Source of the DNA: Anaerolineae bacterium
GTDB taxonomy: Bacteria > Chloroflexota > Anaerolineae > B4-G1
DNA length: 15,153 bases
Reading direction: 5' to 3'
NCBI GenBank assembly: GCA_030612185.1
Contig: JAUWOI010000043.1
Span: 1-15,153 of the forward strand
The notes under the pieces: generated by a model
Database searches by the model: none
What the model saw: only the letters and a program-made list of their open reading frames with translations
Told to the model about the DNA's origin: nothing
Part shown: positions 1-6,836 of the stretch, in pieces
How positions within the stretch are numbered: the stretch's first letter is position 1
How the letters are laid out: each line of letters starts with the position of its first letter
Made by a program: the position numbers and the translations under genes

Positions 1-299
1 GTTACTGGCGAGTCGTGGCGGACGGAGGCGGGCCGCTCAAACTGTTCGTGCAGGTGCTGGACGACGCGGGCGGCGTGCGCGCTCAGTACGATGGCCTCGA
101 TGTCCCGGTCATCGGGTGGCGGGAGGGCGACCTACTGGCGCAACTACACACCCTGCCGCTACCGGCCGATCTCCCGCCGGGCCGCTACTGGGTGCAAATT
201 GGCGCCTACGAAACGCAGACCGTGGAGCGGTTGCCGGTGCTGCTGGATGGTGCGCCGGTCGGCACGCGGCTGCTGCTGCCCCCACTGGAGGTGAGGTGA
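1..299 (+). CDS. C-terminal beta-sandwich module of a membrane protein (5' truncated)
   Basis: Only the last ~99 codons are present; the frame is open to the left window edge, read from base 3, and stops with TGA at 297-299. The visible part starts YWRVVADGG and continues with FVQVLDDAGG, then LPADLPPGRYWVQIGAYE and a hydrophobic end. This is the same order of motifs (LYW, a FVxL strand, a D/P-rich turn, LPxDLPxGxYxLxVGxY) seen at the C-termini of the proteins at 296-2995, 4707-6680 and 9210-11447, so the missing part is probably another polytopic glycosyltransferase-like protein. In the neighbours this module follows the membrane helices and is probably outside the cytoplasm. The stop codon overlaps the GTG of the next gene (GTGA, 296-299), which suggests one operon. 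The catalytic part is not in the window, so no function is assigned. Confidence 0.85.
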   Translation, partial: YWRVVADGGGPLKLFVQVLDDAGGVRAQYDGLDVPVIGWREGDLLAQLHTLPLPADLPPGRYWVQIGAYETQTVERLPVLLDGAPVGTRLLLPPLEVR

Positions 300-2995
300 C
301 AAATCCAAAATCCCAAATCCCAAATCCCAAAATTCGGGGGTCACTGGTGGCCCTGTTCATCTACACCTTAGCCGCGCTCGTGATGCTGTACCCAGTCCCG
401 TTCCGCCTGAACTCTGTGCTCGCTGGCTTCCCTGCCCGTGACGGCTGGCAGTACACCTGGTGGCTCTGGTTCGCCAGGCGGCTGCTGCTGGAGGGGCGGG
501 GCTTGGACGACCTGTATCTTCTCAACCATCCCGTTGGCTTGCAGCACCCCTTTCAGTGGTCGCTGATGTATCTCAGCCTCATTGCTATGCCACTGGAGAC
601 GTTGTTCTCACCAGCGGCGACGTTCAACCTGATGGTGTTGACCTCCTTTGTGCTGAGCGGTCTGGCGGCCTACCACCTGTGCCGGGCGCTCACGCAGAAC
701 CACTGGGCGGCGATAGTGGGCGGGGCGATCTTCGCCTTTGCCCCCAACCGGTTGGGCCACGCGATGGCGGGCTGGCTGCCTCAGACGACTGTCTACCTGT
801 ACCCATGGTATGCGCTGCTTCTCATCCGCACCTTGCGCCGCCCGACGTTGCAGCGCGGCATTGGCCTGGGCATACTGGCAGGGGTGGCCGCCACGGTGTA
901 CGTGATGCACATCGTCTACTTCCTGGTGCCATTGACGCTTGTCATCGTCGGGGCCGACCTGGCGCGACGCCGACGCGCCTTCTTCGAGGAGCACCGGGGC
1001 CGCTATCTGGGACTGGCCTTCGCCATCTCCCTGGTCATCGTGCTGCCGTTCCTGTTACCACTGATCCTGGGACGTCTTCGGGGAGGGCTAGGCTACCTTG
1101 CAACTCCAGGTATAGTGGGCCACTCCACCGACCTCCTGGCCTTCTTCACGCCGTCCCCCTACCATCCCGTCCTGGCTCCTTTGGGGATTGTACCCTCGTT
1201 CGCCCACCGCGTGTTCACAAACCAGGAGGCGCTGCGGGCAGCGCTGGCCTACCCCGGGCTGGTGGCCGTGCTGCTGGCGCTGTGGGGTGTGCTGCGCACC
1301 CGGCCACGCCCCTTCGACGGACTCAGGACATCGCCCTGGCCGTGGATTGCGCTGACGGTAGGTGCTGCCTTGCTCTCGCTAGGGCCGATCCTCATTGTGG
1401 GCGGAAAGCCGGTCGAGTACGCGGCCGATGGCTATCGTGCTCACGTGCTGCTACCCTACGCGCTCGTGCGACAATTGCCCTTTTTCGACTGGGGCCGTAC
1501 CCCCGGGCGGCTCAACGGTACGGGGATGCTCGGCCTGGGGATACTGGCCGCTTACGGCCTGGCGGATCTCCTGTCCCGCCTCGCCCCGCTGTGGCAGGTC
1601 TCTGACCGTGCCATCTCCCGGAGAATTGGCTTGCTCGCCCTGGTTGCTGTCGCCATCATCCTCTTCGAGTACCTGCCGATGTGGCCTTTTCCCACGGGTG
1701 ACGCCATCATCCCGCCGGTCATTCAACACATCGCCGACCAGCCTGGCGATGGCGCGTTGCTCCACCTGCCGATGAGCCGCCGCCGCGTCAATCACCGCGC
1801 TCTGTACTTCCAGACGGCCACCGGCCGGCCCATCGTCGGCGGCGAGGTGCTTCGCACGCTGCCGGAAACCTTGCCCTGGTGGGAGACAATCGAGGGGCTA
1901 GTCGTAGCCGACCCCGCGCCAGACGTGATTCCGCGTCCCACCGTGGCCCAGCGCCGGGCCTGGCTGCACCACTTCGATGTGGACTGGGTGCTGCTCCACC
2001 GGCTGGAAGCGGCCGACGAGACCCGCTACCGGCCCTTCATCGAGGAATTGCTGGGGCCGGCAGTCGTGGAAGATGAGACGCTGGCCGCTTTCCCTGTCCC
2101 CGGCGACGCGCCCGCGCCGGAGCACCCCCGCCTTTACGCGTTCGGCCGCCAGGGCTGGCATCCGCCTGAGCAGGATAGGGACCTCTGGCGGCGTTGGATG
2201 TGCAACGACGGCCAACTGTACGTCTATTCCACCTGCGAGGAGGCGGGCAGCCTCCGTTTCACCGTAGATTCCCACCTGGAGTTTCCCCTGCTGGAGGTGT
2301 ACCTGGGGGAACGGCTACTGGATTCCTTCGTTGTCGGCGAACGCACCACGTACACCACGCGCCCCTTCACACTCACGCAAGGGATGAACGTCTTTCGCTT
2401 CCACGCGCCGGGGGGCTACCCCCGGGTGCTGGACGACCCGCACTGTTGGGGCGAAGCGCTGCTTGCGCCGCCTGCGGGTGGTAGCCCGATCCCTTGTGAC
2501 CCTGATGACGCGCCCACGACCTGTCGCACCTTCGTCTTCGACCACGTGTCCTTTGCCCTGCAGGATGACCTGCCTTCCGGCGCGGTACTCGACGTCAACT
2601 TCGGCGACCAGATGCGGCTGCGCGGCTGGGGGCTGGACGCGACATCGTTGCACCCCGGCGGGGTGCTGACCGTGACGCTGGCCTGGGAGGCGACGGTCGA
2701 AGTGAATGATCAGTATGTCGTCTTTGTGCACCTGTTGTCCCCAGACGGGGCGCTGGTGGCGCAGCACGACGCGCCGCCGGCAGGACAGCTCCTACCTCCT
2801 TCTGCCTGGCTTCCGGGAACCACCTTCGGCTACCCGGTGACAATTGACCTCCCTGGCGACTTACCGGCCGGTGACTACCGTCTCCTGGTCGGTGTCTACC
2901 TCTGGCCCAGTCTGGAGCGGGTGCCGGTGCTGACGGACGTGCCGGGTGCTCAGGTCGGCGTGGTGGAGTTGGGGAACGTGAGGATTGCACCGTGA
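296..2995 (+). CDS. Large GT-C/YfhO-like membrane protein with C-terminal beta-sandwich domains
   Basis: Predicted 899-residue polytopic membrane protein, putatively a lipid-linked-sugar glycosyltransferase; activity is inferred from architecture only. Helices begin near residue 19. The first outer loop holds D49-G-W-Q-Y, where GT-C enzymes normally carry an acidic residue. Further helices run to about residue 460, followed by WPFPT (~464) and a soluble part. The WPFPT, QPGDGALLHLP and YFQTATGRPIVGGEVLR stretches align with the proteins at 2992 and 11444, making the three paralogues. Residues ~637-755 form a cysteine-containing beta-rich domain, and ~772-899 the shared terminal beta-sandwich (LRGWGL, VTLAWEA, YVVFVHLL, DLPAGDYRLLVGVYL). 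I chose GTG 296 because it makes a GTGA overlap with the previous stop, follows GGAGG at 287-291, and matches two other junctions in the window. The alternative GTG 347 would drop the heptamer-encoded N-terminus (TNPKSQIPNPKI). The frame is open upstream to 116, but that stretch lies inside the previous gene. Confidence 0.9.
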   Translation: MTNPKSQIPNPKIRGSLVALFIYTLAALVMLYPVPFRLNSVLAGFPARDGWQYTWWLWFARRLLLEGRGLDDLYLLNHPVGLQHPFQWSLMYLSLIAMPLETLFSPAATFNLMVLTSFVLSGLAAYHLCRALTQNHWAAIVGGAIFAFAPNRLGHAMAGWLPQTTVYLYPWYALLLIRTLRRPTLQRGIGLGILAGVAATVYVMHIVYFLVPLTLVIVGADLARRRRAFFEEHRGRYLGLAFAISLVIVLPFLLPLILGRLRGGLGYLATPGIVGHSTDLLAFFTPSPYHPVLAPLGIVPSFAHRVFTNQEALRAALAYPGLVAVLLALWGVLRTRPRPFDGLRTSPWPWIALTVGAALLSLGPILIVGGKPVEYAADGYRAHVLLPYALVRQLPFFDWGRTPGRLNGTGMLGLGILAAYGLADLLSRLAPLWQVSDRAISRRIGLLALVAVAIILFEYLPMWPFPTGDAIIPPVIQHIADQPGDGALLHLPMSRRRVNHRALYFQTATGRPIVGGEVLRTLPETLPWWETIEGLVVADPAPDVIPRPTVAQRRAWLHHFDVDWVLLHRLEAADETRYRPFIEELLGPAVVEDETLAAFPVPGDAPAPEHPRLYAFGRQGWHPPEQDRDLWRRWMCNDGQLYVYSTCEEAGSLRFTVDSHLEFPLLEVYLGERLLDSFVVGERTTYTTRPFTLTQGMNVFRFHAPGGYPRVLDDPHCWGEALLAPPAGGSPIPCDPDDAPTTCRTFVFDHVSFALQDDLPSGAVLDVNFGDQMRLRGWGLDATSLHPGGVLTVTLAWEATVEVNDQYVVFVHLLSPDGALVAQHDAPPAGQLLPPSAWLPGTTFGYPVTIDLPGDLPAGDYRLLVGVYLWPSLERVPVLTDVPGAQVGVVELGNVRIAP
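301..335. repeat. Heptamer tandem array A (AAATCCC-type)
   Basis: Five consecutive 7-base units: AAATCCA, then AAATCCC three times, then a diverged AAAATTC. The array begins two bases after the GTGA junction and is read in the following gene as NPKSQIPNPKI, a hydrophilic leader ahead of the first membrane helix. It is much more AT-rich than its surroundings. Its unit is related to those of the arrays at 13959 and 14625 (AATCCCA, AATTCGC, AATCTCC). Confidence 0.9.
1310..1329. repeat. Dispersed repeat core (CCTTCGACNNNCTCAGGAC type) inside a gene
   Basis: The core CCTTCGACGGACTCAGGAC reads on the other strand as GTCCTGAGTCCGTCGAAGG. It matches, from memory, a very common dispersed bacterial intergenic repeat (CCTGAGCNNGTCGAAGG). 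Here it lies within the large membrane gene and is translated as PFDGLRTS in a loop between two membrane helices. The identification rests on recall of the repeat family, not on a search. Confidence 0.5.
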
Positions 2996-4698
2996 TAGGG
3001 AAGGCTCGCGAGCGCTGGCCGGATCTCCTGGCTCTGTTGGCCTATACCCTCCTGGCGCTGGCTTATGCCTGGCCACTCATAGCCCACTTTGGCGACCAGT
3101 TGGCTGGCGATGGCTTCGATATGTACGTCTTCCAGTGGGGCAACTGGTGGATCACCCGCGCCCTGAGCCAGGGCCAATCGCCCTATCACACCAGTATGAT
3201 CTTCTATCCCCAGGGCGTCGGCCTCTACTTTCTTAGTTTCTCCTGGCTGAATACCTTCGTCTGGGGGCTGCTGCGTGCCATCGTTGGCAATGTGGCGGCT
3301 TACAACTTCACCATCTGGTGGAGTTGGCCGTTGGCCGGGTTCGGGGTCTACCTGCTGGCCCGCGAGGTGACCGGCGACCGGCGGGCGGCCTTCGTCGCCG
3401 GCCTGGTCTACGCCTTCTATCCCTATCACTTCGCGCAGCGCAACCACCTCAACCTGCTCAGCGTGCAATGGATCCCCTTCGCGTTGCTTTTCCTGATGCG
3501 GGCGACGCGCCGTGGACGGGCGCTAGACGGCCTCCTGGCTGGGCTCTTCTTCGCCTGTGCCGGGCTCTCCGGCTGGCACCTGCTGACGCTGAGCGGGATG
3601 CTGGCCGGTCTCTGGCTCTTCTACGCCTGGCTGACGGAGCGCCGCGAGTGGGCAGGAACGAGTTGGCCAGCACTGGTGGTGATGGTAGTCACGGTGGGCT
3701 TGCTCACCGGTCCTTTCCTCGCGCCTCTGGCCTGGGAACAATTCGTAAACCCGGCAGGGCAGGACCCCTACCTGGGCAAGGAGGGAGAGACGCAGACCGA
3801 CCTGATCGCTTATGTCATCCCCAATCTCTACCACCCGCTGTGGGGCCGCCTCGCCTCGCCGGTCCATCAGCACTTCCTACGCAACAAGGACCACGCCGTC
3901 GCCCTGGGCTATGTACCCCTGGCCCTGGCCGGCTACGGGCTGCTACGGTGGCGTACTGGTGCACGCCGGAACCGGTTCTGGTTTTGGGGCCTGCTGGTGT
4001 TTGGGTTGCTGGCTCTGGGGCCGTTCCCGCGCATCAACGGCGTGCCCTATCCCCAGATACTGCTGCCCTACCGGCTGATTGGATGGACTCTGCCTGTGCA
4101 CTCACTGCGCAACCCGGAGAGATTCAACATCCTGGTGGGGCTTTGCCTGGCGCTGGTGGCGGGCGCAGCGGTGCGCGATCTCCTGTGCCGGCTTCCTGCG
4201 CGCCGTGCGGGTATCACAGCCGTCATTCTGAGTGCGCTGGTACTGTTGGAGTACTGGGCCTGGCCCTTTCCCACCACGCGGCCGGACATTCCCGGTTTCT
4301 ACCACCAACTAACCGCCGAACCCGGCGACTTCGCTATCGTGGACCTGCCCATCACCAACGATCTATCCAAACTCTACATGTACTATCAGACCATACACGG
4401 CCGCCCGACCGTCACCGGTCACGTCTCACGCCCACCGGAGGGGGCTTATGACTTCATTGAGTCCAACGGTCTGCTGCGGGCGATGTGGCAGGGACAGCAA
4501 CCCAACCCCACCGGCGACCCGGCGGCGGAACTGGCGGCGCTGGCCGATGCTGGCGTGCGCTACGTCGTCGTCCACCTGGACCGCTTGCAGGAGGAGCAAC
4601 TGGAGGCAGTGTTGGCCTATCTTGACCAAGCACCTGCCTATGCCCACCATTACGCTGACGAGCGGCTGATTGTCTACCGGGCAGTTACCTTGCCCTAA
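2992..4698 (+). CDS. GT-C/YfhO-like membrane protein without C-terminal module
   Basis: 568-residue polytopic membrane protein, the shortest complete membrane gene here. The first helix spans about residues 11-32. The first outer loop has GDGFDMYVFQW (39-49) with two acidic residues, in the position typical of GT-C active sites, then SPYHTSMIFYP (63-73). Other marks are AAYN (102-105), YPYH (143-146), SVQWIPF (157-163), LRNPERF (372-378), WPFPT (~424-428) and MYYQTIHG (463-470). The protein ends shortly after the soluble segment, at the point where its paralogue at 11444 continues into two beta-sandwich domains. GTG 2992 overlaps the previous stop as GTGA and is preceded by GAGGA at 2980-2984, seven bases away. 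The next gene starts eight bases after the stop. A role in transferring sugar from a polyprenyl carrier outside the membrane is plausible; an inactive or transport-like role cannot be excluded. Confidence 0.92.
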   Translation: MIGKARERWPDLLALLAYTLLALAYAWPLIAHFGDQLAGDGFDMYVFQWGNWWITRALSQGQSPYHTSMIFYPQGVGLYFLSFSWLNTFVWGLLRAIVGNVAAYNFTIWWSWPLAGFGVYLLAREVTGDRRAAFVAGLVYAFYPYHFAQRNHLNLLSVQWIPFALLFLMRATRRGRALDGLLAGLFFACAGLSGWHLLTLSGMLAGLWLFYAWLTERREWAGTSWPALVVMVVTVGLLTGPFLAPLAWEQFVNPAGQDPYLGKEGETQTDLIAYVIPNLYHPLWGRLASPVHQHFLRNKDHAVALGYVPLALAGYGLLRWRTGARRNRFWFWGLLVFGLLALGPFPRINGVPYPQILLPYRLIGWTLPVHSLRNPERFNILVGLCLALVAGAAVRDLLCRLPARRAGITAVILSALVLLEYWAWPFPTTRPDIPGFYHQLTAEPGDFAIVDLPITNDLSKLYMYYQTIHGRPTVTGHVSRPPEGAYDFIESNGLLRAMWQGQQPNPTGDPAAELAALADAGVRYVVVHLDRLQEEQLEAVLAYLDQAPAYAHHYADERLIVYRAVTLP

Positions 4699-4706
4699 TC
4701 GCTCTT

Positions 4707-6680
4707 ATGAATTACAATCCTGCTCCGATGAACTCCACCATTGGGACTTTGCGTCATTATGCCTGGCTGATCGGTCTGATTGCAGTCACGTTGACCTGGT
4801 CACTCTTGCTGATCGCCGACACAGTGCCAGCACTGCGCGGCCCGCTCGAATGGCGCTGGCCCTACGAGTGGGTTTCCGACCTTGGACGAGTCGCCACCAG
4901 CGGACTGGCATTCGTCGTTTACCTGGCTGTCGCCTTTTTGCTGGTGAGGCAGGCGGGCACTCGCTCCGATGACCAGCGGCATTATTGGGCCGGGGCTGTT
5001 GTCGTCTGGGCGCTCATCGGTACGCCGCTCATCCAAGTCGCCATCATTTACCTACGTCATCCCAACGTCTTGCGTGAATTATTTGACCGCACGGTGTCGC
5101 TGCACAGCGGCGGCTACTTCAGCGCCGTCGTCGAGGTAGAGGACATCAACGAGTACCTGCGCCACTTTCCAGCCCTCATGCCCGATTTCCCCATCCACCC
5201 CAAGCGACACCCGCCGGGCATTCCGCTGATGTTTTGGCTGGCGCGTCAAACCTTCGCGTTGGTGCCCGACCTAGCCCGACAGATCGCCTTGCCTCTGCGG
5301 GGCTTCCAATGCAACAACATGTGGCTGCAATACCTGAACGACCCCCAGGTTGCCAGTGCCTGGGCTTCGATGGCATTGCCCGGCCTGGCTGGTCTGACTG
5401 TGTTACCACTCTACCGGTTGGGCCGCTACGTTCTGGATCAGAAGTTGGCCTTGATCGCCGTGGTGATGTACCCGTTGACCCTGTCGGTTGGCCTGTTTGC
5501 GACGATGTGGGATCAGTTCATCCCCCTGTTTACCACACTGGGACTTCTTTGGTTCGTTCGGGGGCTGAGGAAGCGCCGACTGACCTTAATCCTGGCGGCG
5601 GGGTTGGCGATCTCGCTCGGGACATTCTTCAATCTGGGTGTGATCATCGGGCTGGCGATATTGGGACTCTATGGGCTGTTCTGGCATGCCGTTCACCGTC
5701 CACTCAATCTAAAACGTTTGGCGCTGGAGGGGATAACCTTTGCCGCGGGCCTGACCGGTGTCTGGGTCATCTATTGGCTCTTTTGGGGCATCACCGTCCT
5801 GGACGTCTGGCGAGTGGCGATGTCGTTCCATCTGAAAATGGATCGCTCATACTGGTTGTGGGTCTTCTATCACCTGTACGATTTCCTGATCTTTTTGGGC
5901 ATACCACTGATCTGGCTTCTGGCCGTGGAGCTGTGGCGAGCGCTGCGTGACCGTTCAGGGAAGCCTATCCATCTATTTCCGCTGGCCTTTGTTCTAGGAT
6001 TGCTGGTGATTGACCTGTCGGGCACCTCGCGGGGCGAGGTCGCCAGGGTCTGGCTGTTCCTGATCCCCTGGGCGTTGCTGGTCAGTGTGCAGGCTTTGTC
6101 CCAGTTCTATGTCCAGGCGGAAGACCGGGTGAACGATCGACGGCAACTGTGGGCAGTATTCGCTGTGGTCAGCCTGCTCGGGTTGCAGTTATTCGCAGCG
6201 GCAGTGAGTCTCAGGGTCATCCACACGCGCTACAAGGATCGTGCCCGCCTGTCGCCGACGGTAACGGCGCTACCGGATCAGGCACGGCCCATGTCGACCC
6301 GGTTCGACGACGGGATCGAGTTGGTGGGCTACCAGGTCGAGGCACCGCCTGGGTTCTCACCTGCCGTTAGCCTGACGCTCTACTGGCGAACCGGCACCCC
6401 CATCAGTTGGCCCTGGACAGTTTTTCGCCATGTGATGATGGATGGTCAATTGGTGGGACAGCGCGACGGTCACCCGGCCCAAGACACCTGGCCCACCACC
6501 TGTTGGGAACCGGGGAAGATCGTCGTAGATAGCCAGGTGATCCCGCTCGACGTTCGCCAATTGGATGGGGCCACGCTTAGAGTTGGGCTCTACGATGCGG
6601 ATACGGGGCGTCGTTTGTCGATCGTTGGGGAACTGGTCTCGCCGGAAGGCGACGCCGTGGAGATCCCGCTCTTGCCCTAG
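4707..6680 (+). CDS. GT39-like membrane glycosyltransferase with C-terminal beta-sandwich module
   Basis: 657-residue polytopic protein. The first helix is about residues 21-37. After three helices comes an outer loop with HSGGYFSAV (133-141) and HPKRHPPGIP (164-173). An H-P-P-G motif at this place is typical of GT39/PMT_2 mannosyltransferase-like proteins, which use polyprenyl-phosphate sugars. Roughly ten further helices follow to about residue 510. Residues ~535-657 are the shared beta-sandwich (IELVGYQVE, LTLYWRTG, WPTTCWEPGK, LRVGLYDADTG). Sequence outside that module is not obviously like the YfhO-like neighbours, so a common tail sits on a different membrane core. ATG 4707 is chosen as the upstream start, eight bases after the previous stop; ATG 4728 is an in-frame alternative. 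Neither has a clear Shine-Dalgarno sequence, so translation may depend on coupling. Sugar and acceptor are unknown. Confidence 0.9.
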   Translation: MNYNPAPMNSTIGTLRHYAWLIGLIAVTLTWSLLLIADTVPALRGPLEWRWPYEWVSDLGRVATSGLAFVVYLAVAFLLVRQAGTRSDDQRHYWAGAVVVWALIGTPLIQVAIIYLRHPNVLRELFDRTVSLHSGGYFSAVVEVEDINEYLRHFPALMPDFPIHPKRHPPGIPLMFWLARQTFALVPDLARQIALPLRGFQCNNMWLQYLNDPQVASAWASMALPGLAGLTVLPLYRLGRYVLDQKLALIAVVMYPLTLSVGLFATMWDQFIPLFTTLGLLWFVRGLRKRRLTLILAAGLAISLGTFFNLGVIIGLAILGLYGLFWHAVHRPLNLKRLALEGITFAAGLTGVWVIYWLFWGITVLDVWRVAMSFHLKMDRSYWLWVFYHLYDFLIFLGIPLIWLLAVELWRALRDRSGKPIHLFPLAFVLGLLVIDLSGTSRGEVARVWLFLIPWALLVSVQALSQFYVQAEDRVNDRRQLWAVFAVVSLLGLQLFAAAVSLRVIHTRYKDRARLSPTVTALPDQARPMSTRFDDGIELVGYQVEAPPGFSPAVSLTLYWRTGTPISWPWTVFRHVMMDGQLVGQRDGHPAQDTWPTTCWEPGKIVVDSQVIPLDVRQLDGATLRVGLYDADTGRRLSIVGELVSPEGDAVEIPLLP

Positions 6681-6760
6681 TGGGGTGTAACGGTTCCCGG
6701 CACTAGCGCCTGATCGTCGGTTTGCACGACTGGCGGACCGGCAAGAGTGGCGGTCGGGGC

Positions 6761-6788
6761 TTGCGCATCTAGCAAAGTCATGTACAAT
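6761..6788 (+). promoter_or_regulatory. Sigma-70-type promoter for the secreted beta-helix/PKD gene
   Basis: TTGCGC (6761-6766) and TACAAT (6783-6788) are separated by 16 bases, a good fit to a housekeeping promoter. Transcription would start near 6795, giving a 5' leader of about 40 bases. The leader contains a small CGGC-TTGT-GCCG hairpin (6800-6811) and a strong ribosome binding site GGAGGT (6828-6833) just ahead of ATG 6837. The rest of the 156-base gap (6681-6836) shows no clear terminator for the upstream gene. Confidence 0.6.
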
Positions 6789-6836
6789 AGCGCGGTTAGC
6801 GGCTTGTGCCGTACTCTAACCTAATCTGGAGGTACT

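Noticed and set aside
116..295. Upstream extension of the 296-2995 gene to 116
   Set aside because: It would overlap the previous gene by 184 bases and encodes an atypical sequence; GTG 296 makes the recurrent GTGA junction.
460..1605. 381-codon + strand frame inside the first large membrane gene
   Set aside because: It is a G/A/P/R-rich shadow frame of a GC-rich gene; the overlapping frame has paralogues within the window.
3318..4451. 377-codon + strand frame inside the second membrane gene
   Set aside because: Same shadow-frame composition, without hydrophobic segments or known motifs.
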